From: Palaemon carinicauda | Lineage: Eukaryota; Arthropoda; Malacostraca; Decapoda; Palaemonidae | Direction: 5' to 3' | DNA: 64,000 nt | NCBI RefSeq assembly: GCF_036898095.1 | Contig: NC_090750.1 | Coordinates: 94,920,546-94,984,545, forward strand | Part shown: piece by piece, positions 23,356 through 35,661 of the stretch | How the letters are laid out: each line of letters starts with the position of its first letter | Numbering within the stretch: position 1 is the first letter of the stretch | Program-made: the position numbers and the translations under genes | The notes under the pieces: model-generated | Databases searched by the model: none | What the model was told of the DNA's origin: nothing | Seen by the model: the letters and a program-made list of their open reading frames with translations, nothing else

Positions 23356-23744
23356 CAGAGAATGCCTTCTAAGCCCAATAAAGTATTAACATAATGAGGA
23401 GAATACAATCACCATGTACGACAATAATATACAGTAATAATGTAAGTAAACGTCCAATTACCAACTAGCTAAATGACATAGGGAACGTAAGGCTAAATAA
23501 CTATGACGATAAGGTATCAACTGAGTGTCAAAACGCAAAAGTCATCAAACCTTACATGTCTAAGCATATCTAAACATTAAAGGAACGGTAATTACAATAA
23601 CAGTTAAACCATAGGAATTAAACATGGCAAATATCATAGGGCTAACGAACTACCCAGGAGAGTGGCGACGTGGTGTGAGTGGCGGGTAGGAGGGAGAAGA
23701 GAAGAGATGGAAGAAAGGAAGAAGAAGAGATTAATGAGGAGAGA

Positions 23745-24770
23745 TAAGACTCCCCGCTGCCATCGTCGGGTATTTACGGGCCTGTAAGATCTTTAGATAG
23801 TGGCGTTTGACAACCATAGGGGATTTCCAACCCGTATATTTTTTAAAGACATCAAAGTCCCTGTTCTGGAAGTACAGTAATTGATGGAGGTATCTACTGA
23901 CCGTATATCATGAGCCTGGGGAAATTATTCCGGATTAGTATGTTTAATGAAGTAGAGGATTTGTTGCCTGATACCGTGAATGGAAATAGTAACTCCTTGT
24001 TCCCTGATAACCAAGGGGCCAGACGAGCGGGTGGCAGTTCTAGCTAAAAAGGCCTTGAGAGTAGTGACTGGACACAGAGAAAGGATCCTGGGGAAGAAGA
24101 ATAATCTTCCGAGGGGAGCACCTATTTTGCGGATCCTCATTTTTAGCTAGGAAAGCATTGTCTGGAGAAAGGAGTACTTCGGCTGAAGGGAGGAAATCTA
24201 TGTTTTCCTGTTTCGTGAGAGAGCTGCTAGTTCTGATATTCCATCACCTGAGGCCAAAGCCGTTAGAAATAAAGTCTTCCTAAGAAGAGTGATATAAGAG
24301 CAGGATTCATTGTCCGTGTGTCTGTCGCAAGTTTGAGGACACCGTTCAGAGACCAATAGTCCTTTTGTGGCCGAACCGAAGGTCGAAGCCTAGCACATGT
24401 TTTTGGAATAGATGAGAAATAGGAATCAGCTAGGTTAATGTTAAACCCAACAAGGAAGATCTTCTTCAAAGCTGACTTGATGGTGGTTAAAGTGCTATCT
24501 TTTAGGCCTTTGTCAAATAGGAACCTCAAGAAAGAGATGGCTTAATTCGGAGACATACGAGTATGGTCTGAACTCTTAGGAAATCTGCTAGTTCTTAACG
24601 GCCGAATCATATTGGAGAATTGTCGAGTCCCTTTTGTCTGATTCGATGAAGAGATCGTTTTCCGGGTCAATGTTCGCGCCTCTACGAGCTGCAAACTTCA
24701 TGTAGTCCACAAAGTTAGAGTTTTGGCTATCCATGAGTAATCTAGCACAGTGAGTTTGGATTACTTGGGT
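23745..24770 (-). pseudogene. DIRS copy 2 tyrosine recombinase
   Basis: Minus-strand segments include the N-terminal FLFDKGLKDSTLTTIKSALK and PKTCARLRPSVRPQK, then SLCPVTTLKAFLARTATRS. The second catalytic box reads AHDIRSVDTS (near 23900). The Tyr-containing part, equivalent to KSPMV.KRHYL, lies near 23810. Stops and frameshifts separate the pieces. The HDIR box is intact, unlike in copy 3. Confidence 0.75.
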
Positions 24771-26535
24771 CAGTTTGGGGAACGGGATCCGGATAGGACG
24801 GAGTTTCAACTCGAGGAGGAGAGGAAACCAACTGTTCTTTGGCCAGTGAGGTGGTACTAAAGAGACTGCCCCCCGGAAGGAGCGTAGTTTGTGTAAAAGT
24901 TTCATTAGAAGATTCACTGTGGGAAATAGGTAAATCTTCTTCCAATGGTTCCAGTCCCGGGTTAATGCGTCCATGGCATAAGCCTGAGGGTCCAGGGTTG
25001 GGGTCACATAACAAGGAAGTTTGTGATTCATCTGAGTTGCGAATAGATCTACCTGGAGGCCCGGAACCAGCCTGAGTATCCACCGGAATGAGAGTATGTC
25101 TAGAGACCATTCTGACTCCAGTGGTTTCGTCCTGGATAGTGAGTCCGCTCTCACATTCTGGACTCCCGCTAGGTGAGTTACTGACAGGAACCAGTTCTTT
25201 TCTGTTGCCTAGGCGAAGATAGTGACCAGGAGCTGATTCAGGTTGGGTGACTTGGATCCTCCTCTGTTGACGCAGTGTACTACGTCTGTGCTGTCTGACA
25301 CTACTCTGATGTGGGTCGACCTCGGAGGAGAGAGTCTCTTCAGGATCAAGAACACTGCCATGGCTTCGAGAACATTGTTATGGGACTGTTTCATGGCGGG
25401 TGACCAAGACCCCTGAAACATCTGATGTTCGGAGTAATCCCCCCATCCACTTAAACACACGTCTGTATGGAATGTCACTTGTGGAGGTGGGAATTGTAGA
25501 GGAACCGATTTGGAGAGGTTCTTCGGTTCGGACCATGGGCGTACGTAATCTCATTTTCAAGACAGAGGGTATCTTCGAGACCTTATCTCTTAAATGTACT
25601 GTAGCTCTCTTTCTCCAAACTCGATTGATGTCTTTGAGTTTGGCTTTTAATAGGAGATCTGTTACTGAAGTGAATTGGAGAAGGCCGAGGATTCTTTCTA
25701 AGGCTCTTCTGGACACCTGTTTGTGTTTGAGAAAAATTCTTGATCTTGGAAGCTATTCCTCTTACCTTTTTGGAAGGGAGAGACAACGTGTGCTTCGAAA
25801 GGTCCCACTGAATGCCTAACCATTCTAAGTGGCCTGATGGTTGCAGGCGGGACTTTTGGAGATTGACCCGAAATCCCAGGTTGTCAAGAAATCGAAGTAC
25901 ATCCTTCGTAGCTCTGTTGCCTTCTATGGCCGACCGGGCCCAAATGAGCCAACCGTCCAGATAAGCAGTGATCTGTATCCCTTGGTTCCTGAGTTGTTCT
26001 AACACTGTCTCTCCCAGTTTCGTAAATATCCTGGGATCAATGTTGAGGCCGAAGGGCATGACTTGAACGCAAAGGCTTTCCTGCCTAGACGGAAACCCAG
26101 AAAAGGAGAGAAGTTTCGAGCTATAGGCACATGATAATAGTCATCGGTAAGGTCGACAGAGGTGGTGACGACCCCACGGGGAAGCATGGTCCGTACCTGA
26201 GAGATAGTCAACATCCGGAACTTGTCGCAGAGAATATAAGAGTTTAGCCTTGACAAGTCCAGGTCCACTCTCAATGCCGACAAGCCTTTCTTCGGAATTG
26301 TGAACAGGCGGCCTTGGAACTTCAGTGATTGAACCCGTTTGATTGCTTTCTTCCTGAGTAACTCCGTGGTGTACTCTTTCAGGATGGGAGTGGATTTCTG
26401 GGAGAAGGTCACTGGTGGGGGAGGAGAACCTTGTGGCCATTTCCATCTCAAACCTTTAGAGATTATGCTATGAGCCCACGAACCGAAGGTCCAATGGTCT
26501 CGAAAGTGATAAAGTCTCCCCCCTACCGGGACCAC
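24771..26535 (-). pseudogene. DIRS copy 2 reverse transcriptase-RNase H with YLDG
   Basis: RT segments VPVGGRLYHFRDHW, TTSVDLTDDYYHVPI and MPFGLNIDPRIF are clear. The catalytic box at 25952-25963 reads YLDG instead of YLDD, so the second metal-binding Asp is lost. RNase H continues with FHTDVCLSGWG, NVLEAMAVF and RVVSDSTDVVHCVN (25209-25478). Several frameshifts are present. Copy 3 carries the same YLDG, so the change predates the split of the two copies. Confidence 0.8.
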
Positions 26536-28078
26536 CTCGTTGTGAGGGAGTGAATCTAGGTCCTTTCCTTCCCTGAGCCCCCTTTTTCCTAGGTCCGCCT
26601 CGATGGCGGAACTGTCCTCTACTCCTGTAGCTTCCTCTCTGGAGTCCCCAAAAGGAACCTGAGGGTTCGGAGCTAGGGCTGTATGCAGGCGAGGACATCC
26701 AAACGGGGTTGGGTTGTGTACCTGGGGAATCAGTGAGGTAGACCACCTGATGAGGGGGATTCGGATGCAGAGATGTCGAATCAGAGGAAGACTGTGATGA
26801 CGAGTGGGTAACTGACGATTGATGGCAGTGACCCCGGTTCGTCTTGTAGGGGGTAAATCTCTGCTTCTTCTTGAAGAAAGCTTGCTTTTGGTCTTCGACC
26901 TTCTTTCTGGCAGTGAGGCCCCACCTCACCTGCAATTTTGGTTTGCTCTCGTATCATCTTGTAGAACCTTGTTCACCTCCTCCTGAGGGAAGAGGGTTTT
27001 ACCCCAGCAGGAGGAAGCTATCAGCCTGTTCGGTTCATGTCTGATAAAGGCCTCAGACAGAACGTATTTCCTACAACTAACCCGAGCAGACCACAAAGCG
27101 TGTAGGTCGATTTGGTAGGACAGAGATAGGTTCTTCGTGAATATCCGAAACAAGGTCTCAGTGGGATAAATTGAGGCTAGGGACTCCCCGAGGTGGGGTC
27201 CGTCTCTTTAAGAGCCGGCATGGCAGAACCTTCTTTGACATCTTGAATAGTAAGACCTGTCAATTTATCCATAATAGGCAAGGTAATAATAAGAGCAGTT
27301 GTAGATATGGCGTAGGCCCCATTGTGTGGGGTGAGCTTGGAATTAGCGTACCCCCAGACCGACAACATCCTGGCCCAGACAGCTTGGGCCCTCTCTTTAG
27401 GAAATATTACCGTTACCTTCGGTACCTTGTCTAACCTATCCAAGGCATGCTCTTTCAAACGAACGAATCCGTTGAATGGGAATTTTAGTCCCGGAGGGTA
27501 AATTCTAGGGCCTCTAGAGGGCGGACGCCTATGTCATCCAGAGTTAGGGTACCATCTATATATGGGACATGTAAGGCAAATTTCTATGGGTTGTTTTAAT
27601 CGAAGGAGGTTACTTCGATGCGTCTGGGGCTGTAGGGGGAGACATCCGAGTTCCTGAACAGATCAGATTCGCCACCATATCTTTGAGCTCCGTCTTAGCT
27701 CCTTGGCTTGCCCTAGAATGTGTTGTATCTGCTCTTTAACCCTATCCCTGATCAGGTCGGCGGGGAAGGAGGGATCCTGAGCACGACCCGCTGTCGAAGC
27801 CCTGGACTTATCGGACTTCGTCTTTTAGCAGTCACGGTTTTATGCAAGGTAATATGAACATCAGGATCCTTTGAGGGTCCTAGGCCAGTGACGCAGATAA
27901 TGGCAAAGCTGAAGGCTCAAAACTCATCACCACCTACCTGCTCGTCCATGGATTCGACGTCCAACCCTAGAGAGGACACGCCGAGGAGATAGGGTCTGCC
28001 AGATGGAGCATTCCTTCCAAATCTTGACACCCAAGGGCAGAGAGCCGCTCTTGCAGCCCGGAGAGATTCATCATCATC
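26468..28078 (-). pseudogene. gag: DIRS copy 2 Gag, main exon
   Basis: The exon starts at 28078 after a ctttcag acceptor (minus strand) and encodes ADDDES-like residues, then decayed Gag core. Recognisable parts are KEHALDRLDKVPKVTVIFPKE (about 27450), RKYVLSEAFIRHEPNRL (about 27050) and a basic RG-rich C-terminus (GSYRSRGQFRHRGGPR, about 26620). The usual stop after FTPSQ is lost, and the frame runs on to 26468, overlapping the RT start. The matching first exon is at 35685-35764, beyond the nested copy 3. Confidence 0.7.
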
Positions 28079-28186
28079 CTGAAAGAAGTGAGGGGATTAG
28101 TGATGAAGGAGAAGACCGTTCTCCTCAATAAGTGATGTATACATAAATCAAGAATAAATCAAATCACCGCCAAAGGATACCAAAAA

Positions 28187-28661
28187 AGGGATTTTGACGA
28201 AGGAAAAATCTATTTCTGGGGAGAGACCTGTGACGCCCGGTGAAAAGTCCTTCTATCTACCGTTTCTGATATAAATCTTCCAAATATACCAGAGAAAAAT
28301 AAAAGCATGGAATGCAGAGGTTACTACCCTCGCGCGAGCACCTCGTGAGTGTCGTGTCTACATCGGGGGCATGTGAAAACCACTATTCACAGGCTGTCTT
28401 CCAATTAGATAATTCCTTCATCAAAGGGAAGGGCCGTAACAAAGACCCCAGAAACCACACTTGCACCACGCCACCGCTACCCACACGAACACCTTCCAGG
28501 TCATCCCTCTGCAAGAACACATGGCTTGGCAAGGAAAGGGTGGGTCCGTACAAAAAATAACTGGGAAGGGTTTCACCGGGCGTCACAGGTCTCTCCCCAG
28601 GAATAGATTTTTCCCTCGTCAAAATCCCTTTTCTGGGTCGACCTGTGACGGCCGGTGAAAA
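28187..28661 (-). repeat. Right-terminal module and ICR of DIRS copy 3
   Basis: The organisation is the same as at 22876-23355. The right end is at 28187-28245, an inverted left-end copy lies in the middle, and the right-end complement (about 28570-28629) plus the left-repeat sequence (28630-28661) form the ICR. Confidence 0.8.
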
Positions 28662-29044
28662 TGTACCAGAGAATGCCTTCCAAGCCCAATAAAGTAATAA
28701 CATAATGAGGAGAATACAATCACCATGTACAACAATAATATAATATAATAATGTAAGAAACGTCCAATTACCAACTAGCCAAATGACATAGGGAACGTAA
28801 GTCTAAATAACTAAGACGACAAGGAATCAACTGAGTGTCGAATCGCAAAAGGCATCAAACCTTACATGTCTAAGCATATCTAAACATTAAAGGAACGGTA
28901 ACAACAATAACAGTTAAAACATAGGAATTAAACAGGGCAAATATAGGGCTAACGAACTACTCAGGAGAGTGGCGATGCGGTGTGAGTGGCGGGTAGGAGG
29001 AAGAAGAGAAGAGATGGAAGAAAGGAAGAAGTAGAGATTACTGG

Positions 29045-30100
29045 GGAGGGAAAGGCTCCCCGCTGCCATCGTCGGGTATTTAAGCGCCTGTAAGATCTTT
29101 AGATAGTGGCGTTTGACAACCATAGGGGATTTCCAACCCATATATTTTTTAAAAATCATCAAAGTCCCTGTTCTGGAAGTAATTGATGGAGGTATCTACT
29201 GTCCGTATATTATGAGCCTGGGGAAATTATTCCGGATTAGTATGTTTAAAGAAGTAGAGGATTTGTTACCTGATACCGTAAATGGAAATAGTACCTCCTT
29301 GTTCCCTGATAACCAAAGGGCCAGACGAGCAGGTGGCAGTTCTAGCTAAAAGGGCCTTGAGAGTAGTGACTGGACACAGAGAAAAAAATCCTGGGGAAGA
29401 AGAATAATCTTCCGAGGGGAGCACCTATTTGCGGATCCTCATCTTTTAGCTAGGAAAGCATTGTCTGGAGAAAGGAGTACTTCGGCTGAAGGGAGGAAAT
29501 CTATGTTTTCCGGGTTCGTGAGAGAGCTAGTTCTGATATTCCATCACCTGAGGCCAAAGCCATTAGAAATAAAGTCTTCCTAAGAAGAGTGATATAAGAG
29601 CAGGATTCATTGCCCGTGTCCAGCGCAAGTTTTGAGGACACTGTTCAGAGACCAGAGTCCTTTTGTGGCCGAACCGAAGGTTAAATCCTAGCACATGTTT
29701 TTGGAATAGATGAGAAATAGGAATCAGCTAGGTTAATGCTAAACCCAACAAGGAAGATCGTCTTCCAAACTGACTTGATGGTGGTTAAAGTGCTAACTGT
29801 TAGGCCTTTGCCAAATAAGAACCTCAAGAAAGAGATGGCTATATTCGGAGACCTACGAGTATGGTCTGAACTTTTAGGGAATCTGCTAGTTGTTAACGGC
29901 CGAATCAAATTGGCAAATTGTCGAGTCCCTTTTGTCTGATTCGATGAAGAGATCGTTTTCCGGTTCAATGTTCACGTCTCTACGATCTGCAAACTTCCTG
30001 TAGTCCACAAAGTTAGAGTTTTGGCTATCCTTGAGTAATCTGACACGATGAGTTTGGATTACTTGAGTCAGTTTGGGGAACGGGATCCGGAAGGGACGGA
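29045..30100 (-). pseudogene. DIRS copy 3 tyrosine recombinase
   Basis: Minus-strand pieces match the copy 1 recombinase: FLFGKGLTVSTLTTIKS, NLADSYFSSIPKTCA and the C-terminal GWKSPMVVKRHYLK (29080-29160). The HDIR box is altered to HNIR (near 29205), a change in a conserved position. Multiple frame breaks occur, so it is non-functional. Confidence 0.75.
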
Positions 30101-31710
30101 GTTTCAACTCGAGGAGGAGAGGAAACCAACTGTTCTTTGGCCAGTGAGGTGGTACTAAAGCCACTGCCCCCCGGAAGGGGCGTAGTTTGTGTAAAAGTCT
30201 CATTAGAAGATTCACTGGGGGAAATAGGTAAACCTTCTTCTAATGGTTCCTGAGTATCCACCGGAATGAAATTATGTCTAGAGACCATTCTGACTCCAGT
30301 GGTTTCATCCTGGCTAGTGAGTCCACTCTCACATTCTGGACTCCCGCTAGGTGAGTTACTGACAGGAACCAGTTCTTTTCTGTTGGCCAGACGAAGATAG
30401 TGACCAGGATCCGATTCAGGTTGGGTGACTTCGATCCTCCCCTGTTGACGCCGTGTACTACGTCTGTTCTGTCTGACACTACTCTGATGTGGCTCGACCT
30501 CGGAGGAGAGAGTCTCTTCAGGGTCAAGAACACTGCCATGTCTTCGAGAACATTGATATGGGACTGTTTCATGGCGGGTGACCAAGAGCCCTGAAACATC
30601 TGATGTTCGGAGTAATCCCCCATCCACCTGGAGGCGCGGTTGCATGGAATATCACTTGTGGAGGTGGGAATTGTAGAGGAACCGATTTGGAGAGGTTCTT
30701 CGGTTCGGACCATGGGCGTAGTCTCATTTTCAAGACAGAGGGGATCTTCGAGACCTTGTCTCTTAAAGGTACTGTAGCTCTCTTTCTCCAAACTCGATTG
30801 ATGTCTTTGAGTTTGGATTTTAATAGGAGACCCGTTATTGTAGTGAATTGGGGAAGACCGATGATACTTTCTAAGGTTCTTCTGGACACCTGTTTGTGTT
30901 TGAGAAAAATTCTTGATCTTGGAAGCTATTCCTCTTACCTTTTTGGAAGGGAGAGACAATGTGTGCTTCGAAAGGTCCCACTGAATGCCTAACCATTCTA
31001 AGTGGCCTGATGGTTGCAGGCGGGACTTTTGGAGATTGACCCGAAATCCCAGGTTGTCAAGAAATCGAAGTACTTCCTTCGTAGCTCTGTTGCCTTCTAT
31101 GGCCGACCGGGCCCAAATGAGCCAACCGTCCAGATAAGCAATGATCTGTATCTCTTGATTCCTGAGTTGTTCTAACACTGTCTCTCCCAGTTTCGTGAAT
31201 ATCCTGGGATCGATGTTGAGGCCGAAGGGCATGTCTTGAGCGCAAAGGCTTTCCTGCCTATGCGGAAACCCAGATAAGAAGAGAAGTTTCGAGCTATAGG
31301 CACATGATAATAGCCGTCGGTAAGATCGACAGAGGGGGTGATGCCCCCATGGGGAAGTAAGGTCCGTACCTGAGAGATAGACAACATCTGGAACTTGTCG
31401 CAGAGAATGTAAGAGTTTAGCTTTGACAAGTCCCGGTCCACTCTCAATGCCGACAAGCCTTTCTTCGGAATTGTGAACAGGCGGCCTTGGAACTTCGGTG
31501 ATCGGTCCCGTTTGATTGCTTTCTTCTTGAGTAACTCTGTGGTGTACTCTTTCAGAATGGGAGTGGATTTCTGGGAGAGGGTCACTGGTGGAGGAGGGGG
31601 ACCTTGTGGCCATTTCCACCTCAAACCTTTAGGGATTATGCTATGAGCCCACGGACCGAAGGTGCAATGGTCTTGAAAGTGGTAAAGTCTCTCCCCTACC
31701 GGGACTACCT
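30025..31710 (-). pseudogene. DIRS copy 3 reverse transcriptase-RNase H with YLDG
   Basis: The longest open piece (30240-31619) reads through RT and RNase H in mixed frames. QDMPFGLNIDPRIF and YLDGWLIWARS (box at 31125-31136) show the same Asp-to-Gly change as copy 2. Upstream, TPSVDLTDGYYHVPI keeps the first catalytic Asp. RNase H has INVLEDMAVFLTLK and HIRVVSDRTDVVHGVN. It is inactive by sequence. Confidence 0.8.
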
Positions 31711-31734
31711 CGTTGTAAGGGAGTGAACCTAGGG

Positions 31735-33158
31735 GGATCCGGATGCATAGTCGACGAATCAGAGGAAGACTGTGATGTCGAGTGGGTATCTGACTATTGA
31801 TGGAAGTGACCCCGGTTCGTTTTGTAGAGGGCAACTCTCTGCTTCTTCTTGGAGCAAGCTTGCTTTTGGTCTTCAACCTTCTTTCTGGTAGTGAGACCCC
31901 GTCATTCCTGCAATTTTGGGTTGCTCTCGTATCATCTTGTAGAACCTTGTTCACCTCCTCCTGAGGGAAGAGGGTTTTACCTCATCAGGAGGAACTATCA
32001 GCCTGCTCGATTCCTGTCTGATAGAGGCCTCAGACAGAACGTATTTCCCACAACTAACCTGATCAGACCACCAAACATGTAAGTCGAATTGGAAGGGCAG
32101 ATTGGTTCTTCCTGAATATCCGAAACAAAGTCTCAGTGGAATAAATCGAGGCTAGGGTCTCCCCGAGGTGGGGTCCGGCTCTTTAAGAGCCGGTATGGCC
32201 GAACCTTCTTTGTCAGTTTGAATAGTAAGACCTGTCCATTTATCCATAATAGGCAAGGCAACAATGAGAGCATCTGTAGATATGGCGTATTCCCCATTGT
32301 GTGGGGTGAGCTTGGAATTATCGTAACCCCCCAGACCGACAACATCCTGGTCCAGACAGATCGGGCCTGCCCTTTAGGAAATAATACCGTTACCTTCGGT
32401 ACCTTGTCTAACCTAACCAAGGCATGCTCTTCCAATCGAACGAATCCGTTGAATGGAAATTCTAGTACCTGAGAGTAAATTCTAGGTCCCCCAGAGGGCG
32501 GATGTCTATGCCATCCAGAGTTATGGTACCATCTATATATGGAACATGTAAGGCAAATGTTTTTATCGAAGGAGGTTACTTCGATACGCCTGGGGCTGTA
32601 GGGGGAGTCATCCGAGTTCCTAAACGGATCCTACTCACCACCATATCTTTGAGCTCCGTCATAGCCCCTTGGCTTTCCCTAGAATGTGTTGCTTTTAGCA
32701 GTCATGGTTTTATGCAAGGTAACATGAACATCAGGATCCTTTGAGGGTCCTAGGTCGGTGACGCAGGTAATTGCAAAGCTGAAGGCTCAAAACTCATCCC
32801 CACCTACCTGCCCGTCCATGGGGTCGACGTCCAACCTTAGAGAGGACACTCCGAGGAGATAGGGACCTCTAGATGGAGCATTCCTTCCAAACCTTGGTAC
32901 CCAAGGGCGGAGAGCCTCTCTTGCAGGCCGGAGAGATTCATCATCATCCTGAAAGAAGTGAGGGGATTAGTGATAAAGGAGAAGACCGTTCTCCTCAATA
33001 AGCAATGCATACATTAATCCGGATCAAATTAAATCATCGCCAAAGGATACCAAAAGGAAACATATTAGAACCAACTTACCTCATGGGTCCGGAGAAGCGA
33101 GGACAGCTCGTAGCAGAACGTGCATGACCCCGGGAACCATACCATATTGGCAGACCTT
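31735..33158 (-). pseudogene. gag: DIRS copy 3 Gag (two exons, internal deletions)
   Basis: Exon 1 (33158 down to 33080) is only 79 nt, against 189 nt in copy 1. It lacks most of the Cys/His module. A GTAAGT donor follows, and the second exon starts at 32948 after ctttcag. The core is decayed (KVPKVTVLFPK near 32400). The RG-rich C-terminus present in copies 1, 2 and 5 is deleted just before 31735, joining gag directly to the RT leader. The first-exon deletion is shared with copy 2. Confidence 0.7.
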
Positions 33159-33213
33159 CTGTAAAAGAAAGGGGACATAAGTCTGGATGTTCCTTGAAAC
33201 TTTGGTTAGTGAT

Positions 33214-33578
33214 CCTATTCACAGGCTGGGATCATATATTTAATTCTATCTATGTATAAATATGGATAAATATCCATACAACATCGTGTTCAAATAGAAA
33301 TAAATTAATTATGCCTATATTTATGCATATATTTAATTCTAACTATGTATAAATATGGATAAATATCCATACAACATCATGTTCAAAATAGAAATTAATT
33401 AATTATGCCTATATTTATGCATATATTTAATTCTAACTATGAATAAATAGGGATAAATATCCATACAACATCGTGTTCAAAATAGAAATAAATTTCCACT
33501 CAGTACTTGGAACCGAACGCTAGCCCCTTCTAATGAAAAGCCAGGTCGAAACCAACCATGCCATGAGAGGCTATCTAC
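33214..33578 (-). repeat. tRNA-derived SINE with expanded tail (in copy 3 leader)
   Basis: On the minus strand, an A box-like TGGCATGGTTGG (33553-33564) and a B box-like GCGTTCGGTTCCAA (33507-33520) mark a tRNA-like head. The 3' tail is AT-rich and contains a ~93-bp unit repeated nearly three times (33234-33490). It is flanked by 25-bp direct repeats (33189-33213 and 33579-33603, TGTTCCTTGARACT..). Copies 1 and 5 have this flank only once, so they are empty sites. Confidence 0.7.
33234..33490. repeat. 93-bp tandem repeat in SINE tail
   Basis: Units begin ATATATTTAATTCTA and contain GGATAAATATCCATACAACA and TTATGCCTATATTTATGC. Units start at 33234, 33327 and 33420. The homologous SINE in copy 2 has a single unit. 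Confidence 0.85.
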
Positions 33579-33703
33579 TGTTCCTTGAGACTCTGGTCAG
33601 TGAACAGATGAATCAATAGAATACTAATATCCAGTAACCACATAACATGTAACTATAACCTCATCGGTAAAATAATGTTAACCCCGGTTCTGAACGTCTG
33701 AGT

Positions 33704-33965
33704 CAGGGGTGGCCAACCTATGGCGCATGCGCCAACAGTGGCGCATTTCATAATTACAAGTGTCGCACTATACCCCAAGATAGTAAATTGAATGAATTTT
33801 CTTTAAAATTGCTAATTATGTTCATATATTTTCATTAGGACTTCAAGAATAGCTAATGAATATTACCAACGCAAATTCAAAGTGTCATTAAAGTAAGTAC
33901 AGTTTACTTTGTATTCATGTTAAATCCTTTCCTTTACAGCTAAAACCAAAGATTGGCCACCCGTG
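33704..33965. mobile_element. Non-autonomous hAT-like MITE
   Basis: The 262-bp insertion has imperfect terminal inverted repeats (CAGGGGTGGCCAA and the complement of TTGGCCACCCGTG). It is flanked by a perfect 8-bp target duplication GTCTGAGT (33696-33703 and 33966-33973). The homologous leader of copy 2 (near 36260) lacks it and shows the intact site. An 8-bp duplication and CA(G/C)GGGTGGCC ends fit the hAT superfamily. No coding capacity. Confidence 0.85.
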
Positions 33966-33973
33966 GTCTGAGT

Positions 33974-35300
33974 GATCTCTGTTTCCACCGGAGATCCGGT
34001 GAGAAAGGTCCGTCACAGTGAAAACGTGAACATCCGAGGAAATCTAATATTAACCTCAATGCTGAACGCATGTACGATATCCGGTTAAGCCGGAGATTCG
34101 ATGAAAAGGACTGTAATAACGATATTGCGATTATTCATGAAAAAGGGTTCATACCCTGGTTCTGATCGTCTGATTGATCAAAATGATAACTCCGGTTCTG
34201 ATCGACTGAATGATCTCTGTTTGTACCGAAGAACCAGTGACTAAGGCCCGTCATCGTGATATTGTGACCGTCATCGGTACGATAACATTAACCTCAATTC
34301 TGAATGTCTGTGTTATCTCCAGTGAAGCCGGAGATTCGATGAAAAAAGGGGCCGTAATAGTATAATTGTGATCAAACATGACAAAGGTTCGTGTGCAAAA
34401 GGCCTCAGCCGGAGTCTGAGTGCCGGATTTCACCTTTGCACTCCAAATATCTGACTACTTCTCACCTAATGAGTATCCTTTATAGCGGAGTATAACTCAA
34501 GGCGGAGCTAAGGGTGTCGGCATAAAACGACCCCAATTAATGACTCATACACTAAAGTAACCTATTAATAGTGCTAGCTATATTAACAGTAACCACATCA
34601 ATAAAACGTGTATAACATTAAACGTAATATCATCAACTCGTATAATAAGAGGAGGCATGAATAACTCGTGATCGTAAAAAAACGGAAAACGGGAAATCCA
34701 CCTCTCTTGCTCGAGCTAATAAAGAAAACGAGAAGGGGTAACTCGTATCTGTAGAACAGGAAACGAGCACTCTATGCTCTCGCTCTCAAGGTTGCATTAT
34801 AAAAAACCAACATCACACAATAATATGATAAGAAAAATAATAAAATTGATTGCTTTTTTCTTAGTAATTGTAATAACCAAGAACGAAGAATAACGACAAC
34901 GTAACAAATAAACAAAGATTTAGTCTAAATCGAGCATCCTGAGGCGAGTACAAAATTAAACAAAGACTAAATCGCTATTCTTCGTAGGTCCAAATTGGAC
35001 TTGCTAGCAAATAAATACCATAGTAAAAACTAATGATAAATAATGATAATAAAATTGGTCATAAAACGTAAGTGATATAACCTAGATGACAGAGTACCAG
35101 ATGGGCAATAATAACTTGAAAATTTACCGAAGCGAACACAACCCAAAATGGCTGCCGATACCGAGGCAGGCCAATCGCTTCCAAAATTAAAAACACAATA
35201 CTGGAAACAGAACAAATGCCCGGTACTGCAATAAGCTGTCAAAACAAACTATGGTACTTAACATTGGTAAAGGTGAAGTAGCAACGTCAGTCATGTTGAA
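33974..35300 (-). other. Leader of DIRS copy 3
   Basis: Non-coding leader with CCGGAG/CTCCGG hairpin motifs, homologous to 248-1900 of copy 1 in reverse orientation. No separate gene. Confidence 0.6.
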
Positions 35301-35661
35301 TTAATGACAAACACTTCGAAAAACACCTGGCAAAAAAATCTCAACTTTGCGGGCAAGTCCAAAACAGAAGGGTGTCCTGGAGGGTGTTCGTGTGGGTAGC
35401 GGTGGCGTGGTGCAAGTGTGGTTTCTTGGGTCTTTGTTATGGCCCTTCCCTTTGATGAAGGAGTTATCTAATTGGAAGACAGCCTGTGAATAGTGGTTTT
35501 CACACGCCCCCGATGTAGACACGACACTCACGAGGTGCTCGCGCGAGGGTAGTAACCTCTGCATTCCATGCTTTTATTTTTCTCTGGTATATTTGGAAGA
35601 TTTATATCAGAAAAGGTAGATAGAAGGACTTTTCACCGGCCGTCACAGGTCGACCCAGAAA

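Larger units (their letters stand above)
22876..28186 (-). mobile_element. DIRS copy 2, 3' segment (continues at 35662-37711)
   Basis: On the minus strand this holds most of a DIRS element of the same family as copy 1. The right end begins at 22876 (AGGGATTTTGACGAAGG). A 450-bp terminal module is bounded by inverted repeats (22876-22930 and about 23270-23323), followed by the left-repeat complement at 23324-23355, the 3' UTR, YR, RT-RNase H and gag. It stops at 28186 inside the gag intron (..ccaaaggataccaaaa). The same intron resumes at 35662 (gaaacaaattagaacc), so copy 2 was split by the insertion of copy 3. Confidence 0.88.
28187..35661 (-). mobile_element. DIRS copy 3, complete ends, nested in copy 2
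   Basis: Both termini are present. The right end at 28187 begins AGGGATTTTGACGAAGG, and the left end finishes at 35661 (reverse complement TTTCTGGGTCGACCTG). Length is about 7.5 kb, close to that of copy 2 once its two parts are added. The flanks (ataccaaaa and gaaacaaattag) are the two sides of the copy 2 gag intron, with no target duplication, as expected for DIRS integration. It contains gag with an intron, RT-RNase H with YLDG, a YR with an altered HxxR box, a SINE and a hAT MITE in the leader. All genes are decayed. Confidence 0.87.
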
